From contig OV121093.1 in assembly GCA_921293015.1 (NCBI GenBank), positions 25,926,622-25,990,621 on the forward strand: DNA of 64,000 bases. The letters run 5' to 3'. The DNA is from Phorcus lineatus (Eukaryota; Mollusca; Gastropoda; Trochida; Trochidae). The notes beneath the pieces are model-generated. The model worked only from the letters and a program-made list of their open reading frames with translations, searched no databases and had not been told where the DNA came from. Position numbers and translations under genes: made by a program. Shown here in pieces: positions 12,700 to 23,530 of the stretch (the stretch's first letter is position 1; each line of letters begins with the position of its first letter).

Positions 12700-13734
12700 A
12701 TAGCCGAATAGCTGGGAACAAGAATAAAACAACCTGCATAAATATATGTTTATCTACGAATATTCTAGGCATTTATATAGATGTTTGAAACACGTGTAAC
12801 CAAGAGGCCAAGTATTTAGACTATGATATTTGTCCTCACATTTGAACGATACAGCACAAAAAAGGTACAAAAAGGTACAAGATATATGTTAGATTTTGTC
12901 CAGATTCGTATCCCTATGTTTACTTATTGTCCTCTTTGAAATAAACAGCATTATGTTTTAATATTAAAAGACTATGAAAGCTAACGGACATGTGTTAAAA
13001 GTCATTGTATTTCGTAATGGTGGCTCAATAAGGTTGCAAATGGGTCGACGGAGGTATGCATATGATAGTTATTACTCAATATTAATACCATGGCATAATA
13101 TTTACTTCTAGAATAATATGGTCACGTACCTGTGAAATGATTGACTTGCAAGCCAAAAATGACTGTTTTTCTGTATTTAGTTAATTCAGCTCACCAGCGC
13201 AGCGCAGAGGGGGGGGGATGATGATATTCTTATAGATGTGTCCACTATTGGTGCAGTCTGATGCGCATGAACCCAAGGAGACAGTTACAGGCCTACAGAT
13301 GAAAGAACAGAACGAGCACAGAAGTTAAAACCAAGTGTCACAATTTAGAGTACTAATGTTCAAAACTGGATTCGATTTTGATTCAAACATAATTTATTCA
13401 GTTAAGAAAGGGATTAGCTACAAGTTATCCAACTAAGGTAACCTTCTCCCAAGTATTTACAAATGTAAGATACAAAATATCATATATGTAACAAGGAAAC
13501 CTGATTCCCTTACATCCATATCACCCAAGATTGTGGAGATATCAATTATTTTCTATGTGTTCATGTGTTCACGAAAATGTCTTATCACTACATGCGCTAC
13601 TTGTGAAATTAAGCTATTCTTCATAGATTCCATGTATATTCTTGCATTCCGCACAGTCAAAATTGACAAAGACTAACTTTGGACGTAAGAATAATGCATT
13701 GTTTTATATAGTTTAAGTAGTAATTGGACTACAA
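12700..13734. other. Intergenic sequence
   Basis: No supported gene. A 20-base match (agactatgaaagctaacgga) at 12969-12988 recurs at 46678-46697 upstream of gene D, so part of this stretch may be an old upstream region of the same receptor family. A G run sits near 13208. Confidence 0.4.
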
Positions 13735-14003
13735 GGTTGAATTTATATTACAGATTGTATTTATTTCAAGTGAAACCTTAAACAATGTCCTTCCCAGCAT
13801 TAAACATCTTTATGTTTTTGTTGACAATAACAGACAATAAATCAAAGCATTTAGAATCGTCTTGTTTTCTTTTCCTCCTGTATAGAATGCATAAACAGTG
13901 GGTTTTCACTGATTGGTTGTAGGAAGTATTTCAATGCAGAGTTAGTCATCACAGGGAAGGTAAATGTAAATATTTTCGAGAATATTTGACTGCAGCACCA
14001 AGA
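13735..14003 (+). promoter_or_regulatory. Gene B upstream block conserved with gene C
   Basis: The stretch from 'aaggttgaatttatattacag' to the ATG is similar to 30236-30626 upstream of gene C and, more weakly, to the 300 bases before gene D. The best-kept core is GTTAGTCATCAC at 13941-13952, followed by 'ttttcgagaatatttgactgcagcaccaaga' directly before the ATG. It is likely promoter plus 5' UTR. TTAGTCA resembles a bZIP half site but this is only a pattern match. Confidence 0.5.
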
Positions 14004-16532
14004 ATGAATTTATCAAGAGGAGTCGTGCTCCTGGTTATCTCTGGGATCTCTGGTATGTATATCTACTTAAAAAATCATAGGTACTTTATCATTTTTTTTA
14101 TTGACAAAATAATCAATATCGATCAATAGTTGTCTTTAATTAAAAATTAACATGTCACAAATAGGATAAATCGTAAAACAAATGTGTAAAACAAATTCTG
14201 ATTCACAATGCTTGCGTGTATTTTATGACGAGTATACTAATACTCATCAATGGTGGTTACATTAAAGACTTGGTATAGAAACCGTACGCTATGGGCGAAG
14301 GGTTCACCACAGTAACACAGGAGTCTCTTGAATAGCACTTTAATTGAGGAGCATCTCACTGTAAAGCATGCAAACTATCAAACCTTAAAAATTGGCAACA
14401 ACAACTCTCTGCACTTCAGTGTGTTCTTTAACCTCCAGGCATATTGAAAGCGAACACAAGCTTTCATAACTTTTAACATTCATTATAAAAAACGAATATA
14501 GATTATTGAATCCCTGTTGACATTACAGATCTACATGTAAGTACTATTAAAGTATGCAAAACAAACACATGCGGTTTCTATCAATTGAAGTTAAAAATAG
14601 AAAACTTAACGCTGTCGATCAGACCATTATTTCAATCAAGCTTCTTGTAGTTAATCAGGTTTTGAAATTCGATAATGATTGATGGTATACAACTTTTGAG
14701 AATAAAGTAATTGATATATTTCACAGTAATTCTACACGCAGTGAGGTTTGGGTGCAATGCTACACTGAAATTCAGCGCAGTACCACCCGTAGTTCGCTAG
14801 TTCCAGCCGATGCCCGCAGATTTCACCGCAATGCATAAGCACAATGGTGTAACGGGCTTTATCCCTGAAACATACTAGCAGCCGCGATATAAGTGAAATT
14901 ATCTTGAAAGCGGCGTTAAACACCAACTCACCTCACCCACCGTAATTCCCCCACCCTACCCTACTGCACTTGACAAGTGGAATGTTCCTTATGCGTGGAG
15001 AGCTTACCCTAGTGAAGTGTTTGCTTAATAGAAATTATAACTGGCTGTGTTGTAAGTTTTATAGTCAGTGGAAACACTACAGTTTGTCACTTAATACTTT
15101 TCCCTGGTAGCATTGCACCCATACTTATTTCCACACCAATAAAATTTTCAAAGTTTCCAGTTTTAGGAGAGGGTTTCACTAAGTTCAATTACTTGTACCC
15201 AATCCTTTCTTCTTTTGAAAAAGTATGTTTGAATCATAGCCTTAACCGCAACAAATAATTGTTGAAAATTGCTGAACAAGTGTATGAACTGACACTAAAC
15301 CTTTGACTTTACACTTCTGTCTTCCATTGGTCCTTACAATGTGACATAGTAATCAAATCGTTGTTTAGTGAAAACAGTAGACCTAAAACTATTGGGCTGG
15401 TTTGTACCGTACGCAGTATATCATGAGCTCTCCACTTCAGTTTCAGGATCCCAACCGTGTCCAGAAAACTGTAAGGAGATGAATAATTCAGCACTCCCAA
15501 CATGTGACAATACCACACGGGCCTGCTCGGAAGGGTGTTTAGTTGGTTACCATGGAAACACGTGCAACATGAGGTGTGATGTTAACTGTCAGCGACGAAT
15601 ATGTCAACAGCGTGATGGTTCCTGCAACTGTTTTCGAGGATATGTTTTCAAAAACGCCTCTTGTGAAGAAGATGGAGGTAATAATCATATCAAAACTAGG
15701 GCTGGGTCTTGAAGAACTATGAACCAATATGTTAAAGAGATACACTTATCAGAAGGAAAAGATCATTTAAATGACAAAGGTTAACCAAGTTAGCAACATG
15801 TACAAATAAATAGCAAATTGTTATCACAGATTAAATTAAATTCACCCAAGGTAGAATGTTTGCTTGATGTTTGTACATATACATTCACATGCTTGCATAG
15901 AAATGTTTGCTTGATGTTTGTACGTATACATATACATGCTTGCATGGGAATGTTTGCTTGATGTTTGTACATATACATACACATGCGTGCATAGGAATGT
16001 TTGCTTGATGTTTGTATGTACACATACAAATGCGTGCATAGGAATGTTTGCTTGATGTTTGTACGTATACATACACATGCGTGCATTGGAATGTTTGCTA
16101 AATGTTTGAACATATACATATACATGCGTGCATAGGAATGTTTGCTTGATGTTTGTACGTATACATACACATGCGTGCTCAAGAATGTTTCCTAGATTTT
16201 TGTACGTATACATACACATGCGTGCATTGGAATGTTTGCTAGATGTTTGAACATATACATATACATGCGTGCATAGGAATGTTTGCTTGATGTTTGTATG
16301 TATACATTCACATACGTGCCCTAGGAATGTTTGCTTGATGTTTGTATGTATACATACACATGCGTTCATAGGAATGTTTGCTTGATGTTTGTACGTATAC
16401 ATACACATGCGTGCGCAAGAATGTTTGCTAGATGTTTGAACATATACATACACATGCGTGCATTTGAATGCTTGCTTGATGTTTGTACATATATATACAC
16501 ATGCGTGCTCAAGAATGTTTGCTTGATGTTTG

Positions 16533-16563
<31 letters not shown>

Positions 16564-19453
16564 ATATAAACTCCTCAAAAAAAGAAACGCAACCTAGATT
16601 TGGGTTTTTTATTTCCACACCAATAAAATTTTCAAAGTTTCCAGGATGCGTTTCTTTTTCTTTTGAGGAGTTTATCTTATTAAATCCTTTAACTGGTCAT
16701 GATAGCGTGACGCTGTTCGAGCGTACTTTCTTTTTTCTGCCTCTCGTCAAATGTACTTTTATATAGAGTTTGCCCTCTCTACAATAACCTATACGATTGT
16801 GTGTTGATGAACCCCTAATAGTTTAGGTAGTTTAGTTTAGGTAGGGTAATTTTAGTGTAGCAAAGAAACACAACTTGTCATGCCGTGACAGGAGATAGAT
16901 AAAGTTTCTGAATTCTTCAGCTTCATTATCTTTGATCCATATTTTTCCCAATTTAGGCGGGCAATATAGCCGACGATGTCAAACTATTTTACATATTTTC
17001 AAAACAATCATCTCCGGAATAGTCGATCATAAATTTGGTAAAGCTGCGGTTGCAGAGGAAGCATTCATAATATGGTCGAGACGATTTCGTCCTGCACACC
17101 CAATTTATTTGATATTTAAAGCGGATTTTCTTTAAAAGGATTAGTTTTGTTAGACAAAATGACAAGGGGCAACTCACTAGTCCTTCGCATCATGTCCTAA
17201 GTAGCTTGTATAAAAAAAATCATGGAAAAAATTTCTTTCTCTCAAAATCATTTGCTCTTTTTTTAAGTATTTGGTGTTTAACTTGTTGATTGCGATTAAA
17301 TTTTCCATTTAAAACCTGCAATGCTTAGAGGTCAAACGGTCCTGAACTCATCCTGAGATGATTTATGACTAAATATCTCAATTCTCACAAATTCTTGCAT
17401 TGAATTAAGATGAGAAACGCAATGTTAATTTTAAAAGCAGTCAATGTTAAACTATGTTATAAAAATGATCTAATAGTGGAATAGAAATAAGTCAAATCGA
17501 ATCCATGCTGAGAGTTATGACTTAATAATTACGTTTTTAAAATATCCTTGCAGGGAATAAAGATGAGAAACGTACTATCAAATTCTAAATGCAAACAATG
17601 GTTCGCATAGAAACATAAATTACTTATTCTATTTTTGGAGACCTAAGTAAGCGTATATATGTGTACGTGTATTTCGCAATAAAATATGATAACACCAAAT
17701 CAGGTTGCCGTTCTTCAGCTATAACATTGCTTTAGATAATTTCATTACAGGATTTTTCACGATTAGATGTAAATCAATATATGACATTATCTATAGAAAA
17801 TGTTTTTTCAAATTCAGCTGAAATTTGATATTTATCTTACCTGGAAAAAATATCATTGTTATTTCTAAAAGAAAGAAATAAAAAGCTATTATTATGTCCT
17901 AATAACATTTCGACGAAAGATAGTCTGATGTTTCAATTATTTATTTCCTTTGTTTTACTTTTTTATCATGTATTGATATATAGATATTAAGTTGGCAATC
18001 AGTTGCACAGCATTTATTCAAATCAATTTGATAAGCACTTAGATTCATAAATAGTATATGAAAAAATATCAAATTGCAAACATGAGATCAGAGTTATTGA
18101 AAATCTGAATTAATTTAATTCTAGATGGCCGATTGTTATTCAAATTACCAGAAGTTGATTTAAGCACAGTTAAATACTTATTAACGTTTTAACAGAATTT
18201 ACATTTAAAACTTCGCAGTCATTTTTTCAGCATTTGAACAAAACAATCGTGTTTGCCTTGTGCATGATAAGCTCACCTTTTAAAGGCTTTCCTTGTTGTT
18301 TTTGTAGTCAGCAGAGAGTGCTTTCTTCAAACAAATGTTTCATCAGTAATTGCTTTTTGCATTTTTTTATTTTGTTTTCACTCCTTTTTTCATTAAAACA
18401 CACTGCTGATAACTAGCATTTTACCCTTTAGCTATAGTATTACCATATAAAGATCGATCGATATCTCAAACTTGTCACTTTATTTCATGATGACCTAATA
18501 ATAATCATAAATTTAACATTTCATTGTCAACAGGTGTGAGATGTAAATCCAATGATCATTGTTTGCACGACACATGTCTATCGGCTGGAAGACGGGATTG
18601 TTTGGAAGGCTGCAAACCTGGGTGGTTTGGAAAGTTTTGTAATCAACCTTGCTCTTCTCACTGTTTCTGTGAACAAAGGTCAGGGAACTGTTTCACTTGG
18701 GCAGAAGGTTGGTATGGAGCAGAATGTCACTCTAGCTGCAGTACAGGCTGTAGTGGCATGAGGTGTAACGAGAACGGGACTTGTGTTGATGGCTGCACAA
18801 CTGGATTGTATGGAGAGACATGTGATCTGTACTGCCCCGCACACTGTGTGTCTGGATGTGATCAGCTGTCAGGAGAGTGTGTCCAGTGTGAAGCAGGTCG
18901 GTATGGTTCAACCTGCCAGTCGGAGTGCGGTGCTGGATGTGCAGGAGTCACCCAAGACTGTGACAGAGACGGATATTGTATCACAGGGTGTATACAGGGC
19001 TATCATGGTCAAAAGTGTGAGTCAAAGTGCACCCAGCGATGTATTGATGGTTCTTGTGATCCAACGACAGGAGAATGTACCAAAGGGTGTGAGAGCGGGT
19101 ACTTTGGACATTTCTGTAACCTGACATGTGAGGACTGTAAAGGAGGCGACTGTGACTCGAAAACTGGGGAATGTACAGGTAATACAATCATACTCTCATT
19201 CTGTACCTGCTTCATCGGACTGTTTAATGCAGTAGCTGACACACATGGTCACATGGAATATAGACTGATATATAAATATCTTTTGGATTCATTATATCCA
19301 TTTAATTAGGAGGCATTTTTCTTTCTTTCTTTGCTATTTTGATATAACAATAAAAACGTGCATTCAGTTACAGGAAAATGGATCCCTTACGTCATAGTAG
19401 TAGGCGTGGTGTTCATTGTGATTGTGATGGCTGTCTCCATTGCCTGCTGCTAA
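14004..19453 (+). CDS. Gene B: tailless EGF-repeat membrane protein
   Basis: Four exons join in phase: 14004-14052, 15447-15677, 18534-19178 and 19374-19453. They encode 334 residues. The protein begins with a signal peptide (MNLSRGVVLLVISGISG), then a short EGF-like module, about six EGF-like repeats, and a membrane helix (about residues 313-332) that ends in ACC followed at once by TAA (19451-19453). In genes C and D the same place reads CCLK and splices on to a tail exon. B has lost three bases net here, which creates the stop before the donor. A conserved cysteine is also replaced by tryptophan (NCFTWAEGW where C and D have NCSSCAEGW). It could be a tail-less decoy or anchor form, or an early pseudogene with an otherwise open frame. 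Confidence 0.72.
14735..14938 (-). repeat. SINE-like dispersed repeat (copy 1, reversed)
   Basis: Reverse-complement match to 55931-56137 in this window, with shared blocks 'gtgaggtgag', 'gtgtttaacgc', 'atatcgcggctgctagta' and 'aatgctacactgaaattcagcgcagtacca' in opposite orientations. It lies in intron 1 of gene B. The style is familiar from gastropod genomes; the family was not identified by search. Confidence 0.6.
15126..15160. repeat. Partial copy of the core of the palindromic MITE at 16566
   Basis: 'atttccacaccaataaaa' and the following 'ttttcaaagtttcca' match 16610-16643 base for base, but no terminal inverted repeats surround this copy. It lies in gene B intron 1. Confidence 0.55.
15447..15677 (+). 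CDS. Gene B exon 2: EGF-like module
   Basis: A 231-base phase 1-1 exon after the acceptor tttcag, donor GGAG|GTAATA. It encodes GSQPCPENCKEMNNS, CSEGCLVGYHGNTC and CNCFRGYVFKNASCEEDG. It has the same length and phase as exon 2 of genes C and D. Confidence 0.85.
15850..16540. repeat. 47-base minisatellite in gene B intron 2
   Basis: About 15 tandem copies of a unit near 47 bases, pattern 'aatgtttgcttgatgtttgt' then 'acgtatacatacacatgcgt' then 'gcatagg'. Because 47 is not a multiple of three and all phases lack stops on the minus strand, a long minus-strand open frame of 258 codons appears. It cycles through three related 16-residue phrases and is almost certainly not a gene. Shorter versions occur at the same intron position in genes C and D. 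Confidence 0.88.
16536..16562. repeat. TA dinucleotide microsatellite
   Basis: An uninterrupted (TA)n run at the end of the minisatellite. Confidence 0.9.
16566..16675. mobile_element. Small palindromic MITE
   Basis: The ends are an imperfect inverted repeat, 'taaactcctcaaaaaaagaa' then 'acgc' on the left and 'gcgtttctttttcttttgag' then 'gagttta' on the right. About 55 bases lie between. It fits a non-autonomous DNA transposon of the Tc1/mariner size class. No autonomous partner is present in the window. Confidence 0.65.
16680..18533 (+). other. Remainder of gene B intron 2
   Basis: AT-rich intron sequence without supported genes. Similar-looking degenerate blocks ('gagaaacgcaatgttaa', 'gagaaacgtactatcaaatt') occur near 17410 and 17570. 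The region ends in the exon 3 acceptor at 18531-18533. Confidence 0.45.
18534..19178 (+). CDS. Gene B exon 3: six EGF-like repeats
   Basis: A 645-base phase 1-1 exon, acceptor tgtcaacag, donor ACAG|GTAATA. The repeats follow the CxxGxxGxxC plan: CKPGWFGKFC, WAEGWYGAEC, CTTGLYGETC, CEAGRYGSTC, CIQGYHGQKC and CESGYFGHFC. The second repeat lacks the first cysteine of the motif (W instead of C), which genes C and D keep. Confidence 0.85.
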
Positions 19454-19562
19454 AGGTCAGTATATAGAACTTTAGATGAATTGCATCTACAAGATCATTG
19501 TTTTGATAACAGTTGTACAACAAAGAAGTAAGTGATAAAGAAGAAATTTTTATATCTGCGAT

Positions 19563-22500
19563 ATAATAGTATGTTTTTGTTTAAACATCATTATTTATAC
19601 TCACCGTTGATAGTTAACAATATGCCCAATTATCCTAATCTGTCTTAATCCGAAAATCCTTACACAGAGTAAAGACAGAGTTATCGCTCAAGTGAGCTGC
19701 ACTCAGTGCCCCCACCAGGTGGCCTACCCTATATGGTCATTGCTTCTTCTGACGGACAGACACGAAGCCGAACGCAACCGAGGGGAGGTCGGGTGGGAGT
19801 TTACGATTGTTAACTATCAACGGTGAGTATAAATGATGATGTTTAAACAAAAACATACTATTATTTAATATACTCTCCGTGATAGTTAACAATATGCCCG
19901 AATACCACTGTGGTGGAGGGGGGCGAGAGGCCACTACGTGGGATAGCTCTGTCTTACAAAGAGTCAAGTTGGTGAACCATAGTTCGATATAACCAGTATG
20001 ATCCCCGATGGGGTTCACCTGTCAACCGGAGATGTTAATCTGGACCAAACCTCGCTATGCGAGGGGTCCCGCAACGGCATGGTCGCCAACTAAGGAAAAG
20101 ACAACAACCACACAACTAAAATTGTCGAAACTTAGATTTATTGTTTCCCAACTGGCCAAAGGACCAGCTGAGTCAACGAGAGGGGGGGGGGGGGGGTGAC
20201 TCCTTCTGAACGAGGCCGACGGAGCTCGTTGTTGGGCGTAAACCTGTGCGCCCAACTGATGAATCCCTACTATGTCCTCGCTGGACACGTCCAGAAGCAG
20301 CCAGCCACGACGTCCGCCACCGCCATGTTGCCGTGGAGGGCCATCGTAGCCGAGATGGCTCTGATCTTGTGCGGGTTGGACTTCGCTGGCGGGTCGAGAC
20401 CCGCGGCCTTGTAGGAATCCAACACCGCCGAGCGGAGATAGACACTGAGCTGTCGTTTGTCTATCTCCCGGACACTAGTCTGGGAATGCGGAATGAATAA
20501 TCTCCTCCTCCCTTGACGTAGTGTCCGTGTCTTTTCGGTGTAGATCCAAAGGGCTCTGACTGGACAAAGGAGGCGATTCTCCTCGTCCGTCGGATCTATG
20601 CTGCCGGAAATGTTGCGAAAGCCGCCCACTGGGCATCATAAAGATTCCTCAAGGAGGATCTCTGAGAGGTCGCTACCGCCTCGGCGACGGACTTGGAAAA
20701 TCCCGCCCCCGTCAGACCCCTTTGGAGACAAACCAAGCGTGAAGCTGGAGAGCCTGGGGGTTCTCGTGAACCCGCCCGCTCGGTTTGCTCATAAGAAGGT
20801 CCCACCTCAGAGGGAGAGGGACTGGGTCTTGGCGGCACACTCTCCGGAGGGGAACGTACCATGCCCTGGCTGGCCACAACGGCGCTATCAACAGGAGTTG
20901 AAGTACCTGTGTCTCCTGTATCTTCGCTACCACGTGGTTCAGGATGGCGGGAGAGGGGATAGGCGTAGGCGACCATCCCCTCCCTTTCTAACGTGAGCGC
21001 ATCGAGAGCCCACGCGGTCAGGTCCGGTACGGGAGACACGTACGTCAGCAACTGGTGATTGAGCCGAGTCGCGAAGAGGTCTATGTGAGGCCTGCCGAAC
21101 CTCAGACACAGACTCTCGAACACTCTCGGGTGCAGCATCCACTCCGTGGAAGGAGGTTTGTCCGGGCGAGACAAGGCGTCCGCGGAGAGAGAGCTCGAGA
21201 CTGTCTACTAGACGAAACAGCTCCGTCACCAGTTGCAAAAGAGCATCTGACTTGGTTGAACCCTGTTTGTTTATGGCCCTTGTAAACCACGGTGTCCAGG
21301 CGGGCGCCCAGAAACACCAGTGACGTCGATGGCTGTAGGTCTGACTTGTCTAGGTTGACCAGCCATCCCAACCGCCTGAACAACATTATCACAAAGTCTC
21401 GTTGGGCCTCCAGAACAGATGGGGATCTGTTGTGACTGAACCCGTTGTCCAAGTACATCGCGAACTGCACATCCACCTTGTGCAGGTATTGGACGATGGG
21501 TTGGGTCACGCGAGTGAACAGCCACGGAGCCGACGATATCCCGAACGGTAGTACGTTCCACTGAAAGTGGCGACCCGCCAGAACGAAACGGAGGTATCTG
21601 CGATCCGCATGGTAAATGGGAATGTGCAGATACGCGCCCTGCAGGTCTAGGGATATCATCGAGTCCGATTGCTCCAGTAATCGCATTACTGATTGCACAG
21701 TCAAGAGTCGAAAATATGGCGGCCGCTCTAGGAAGGAGTGGTTGAACTCCTTCATATCGTGGATCAGCCGCCACTTTTTTGGATCTCGCTTCGGTCAAAC
21801 GAAGACCGGAGAATAGAACCCTGGAGTGAGGTTTTGGAGCGAGAGTTCCTCCACCGCCCGTTTGGAGATGAGCATCTCCACCTGTTCCAACGTCAACGCG
21901 AGCCGTTCTGGCTCTAACGTGCGTTCTGTTGGAGAACAGGTTAGCGGGGGGCGGCGTGTCACGGGAATACGAAACCCTCGCTCCAATACCTTGCAAACGA
22001 AATGGTCCAGATCCAACTGTTCCCAGTTGGGCGCAAAACGAGATAGGCGCCCTCCCACTAGTCCGTCCCAGGCCGGGACCACCTGTGGAGGTAATTCCGG
22101 AGGTACCCACAAGTCATTGCTTCCTTGGGGTGCCTCCGTAACTGCGTCCCTTGCCCCGCTGGTTCCCCTTGTTGGATGTGTGCTTGGGAGAGGGGCCGGC
22201 ATTGGCGCCATGGCTTCTGTCCTGCCGCCCCCCCCCCCTCCCCCTCGTAAGGAAACACTGCCGGAGGGAGTGGGTGTGGGTGTGTTCCCTCTCGAGGCTC
22301 TACCCCCGCCAGCGGCAAGCCTGTTGGTCAACTCCTGCTGTTGACTTTCTTGCCGCTGACGAAGGGCCCCGGCGATCTGCCCATCGAAGAGGGAGGAAGA
22401 CGTCGCGGATGCGGCCCGCAAGCGGTTCCGGAGCTCTGCTTGAAGGTTGGTCCGTGCTAGGAACCCATCACGCCTGAGATTCGTGACCCCCGCAGAGATG

Positions 22501-23003
22501 CGGGAGGCGCACAGCATCATCTGCCCAATGTTCCCAGCCACAGAGCCGAAACCACGGTAGAGGGCCTTCGCTTCCGTCTCCATCCCCGCGTCCTTTGCGA
22601 AGGTCACCATCGCCTGGCAAGCATGAGCAACGTGGTTGGCCAACCCCAAAAATGCTCCTTGCCTCCTTGTCGAGGTGCGTAAAGTGGGCATCCGACACCT
22701 GGTGCGGCACGGAGGGGGCGGCCACTCGCCGGATGTCATCATCCAGGCTGGGGGGAGAGAGAGGGAGAGAACTCTGTTGCACCGGCAGCGAGCTGTGCAC
22801 CTTATCTGCCAATACCAGGGGGGGCAAGAGACGACCTGGCGCCGTGGCAGCGACGTTGACGTCGAAGTCCTTGCCCGCCGCCTGAAGAAGCTTGTGAGGT
22901 GGCAGAGCCACCAGACGCTGAGAGGGCGTCTCCTCCTCGGTGCAGAATGTGTGCTGGGGGAAGAGAGAGGGAGAGAACTCTGTTGCCCTCAGATAGATGG
23001 TCT
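19563..23003 (-). mobile_element. DIRS-type tyrosine-recombinase retrotransposon, degenerate
   Basis: Minus-strand frames follow DIRS order. A gag-like region with low-complexity GGGGGGG and TPTPTPSG lies at about 21795-23003. A reverse transcriptase follows at about 21270-21800 (SLDLQGAYLHIPI, LPFGISSAPWLFT, MYLDNG). An RNase H region (STEWMLHPRVFESLC, DLFATRLNHQ) is at 20596-21174. A tyrosine recombinase block (CPVRALWIY, NPHKIRAISATMAL with the HxxR motif) is at 20270-20629. The reverse transcriptase active site reads YLDN instead of YxDD. Frames are broken. The GC content is far above the surroundings. The 5' part abuts the broken tail exon of gene B at 23004; no terminal repeat is seen there, so that end looks truncated. 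Confidence 0.8.
19564..19863. repeat. 57-base inverted repeat at the 3' end of the DIRS element
   Basis: 19564-19620 and 19807-19863 are reverse complements with about one mismatch, 186 bases apart. A third, partial direct copy (tatactctccgtgatagtta) follows at 19869-19899. Such inverted ends suit a DIRS element, though having both arms on one side is unusual. The pair could form a long hairpin. Confidence 0.7.
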
Positions 23004-23530
23004 GAGAAGGCGTCATTCCCCTGTCTTGCAAAATGTAGACCATGTTGTCGCCATGGGATACATTGAACATGATGAACAGGTGACAAATCAAATACAGTTG
23101 CGAGCTTCGGGAGTGTCTGACGACCAAGAAGTCGAAAGAACGGCGGTAGCTGCTCTTCCAACATCAGACAAGCATCAACAGGACGTCCTGAGACGCTCTG
23201 ATGAAGTTTCAGACAGACCAGGTAGTTATATATTTCACAACTACGATGTGAACGAAACTCTCACAGACACATTCCTAATTTCAAGCTGAAGCTGATGTAC
23301 TTGGAGTTCAACATCCTGTTGGTGGTGAAGCAACTGCAGCCGAAATAAGCATCCCTCTTTTAGCTCTGAGACTGAGATCGAGGACTCTTATTCAGAGTCC
23401 CGACCTGAAAACTAGGACCAACTATTTGAAGACTATATATGTCATGGATAAAACACTTTAAAGAGGTTGTGCTTGGAATTGCCAAAGTTGATGAGAAAAG
23501 GCTAAGTGCGAGTCAATACCTCATAAATCC
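23004..23530 (+). pseudogene. Broken cytoplasmic-tail exon of gene B
   Basis: From 'gagaaggcgtcattcccctg' onward this matches the tail exon and 3' flank of gene C (40655-41250). The first about 35 bases of the exon and its splice acceptor are missing where the DIRS element ends. In-frame stops (for example TAG in 'aaaatgtagacc') and gaps, including loss of about 55 bases opposite 40938-40992, destroy the frame. Together with the stop after the membrane segment, this shows gene B once had a C-like tail. Confidence 0.85.

Noticed and set aside
15842-16618. Minus-strand open frame of 258 codons
   Set aside because: It is made entirely of the 47-base minisatellite read in rotating frames, with no start context, domain or homologue in the other genes' arrays.
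22058-22477. Several overlapping long frames on both strands in the GC-rich block
   Set aside because: The minus-strand order gag-RT-RNase H-recombinase explains the block as one DIRS element; other frames are shadows.
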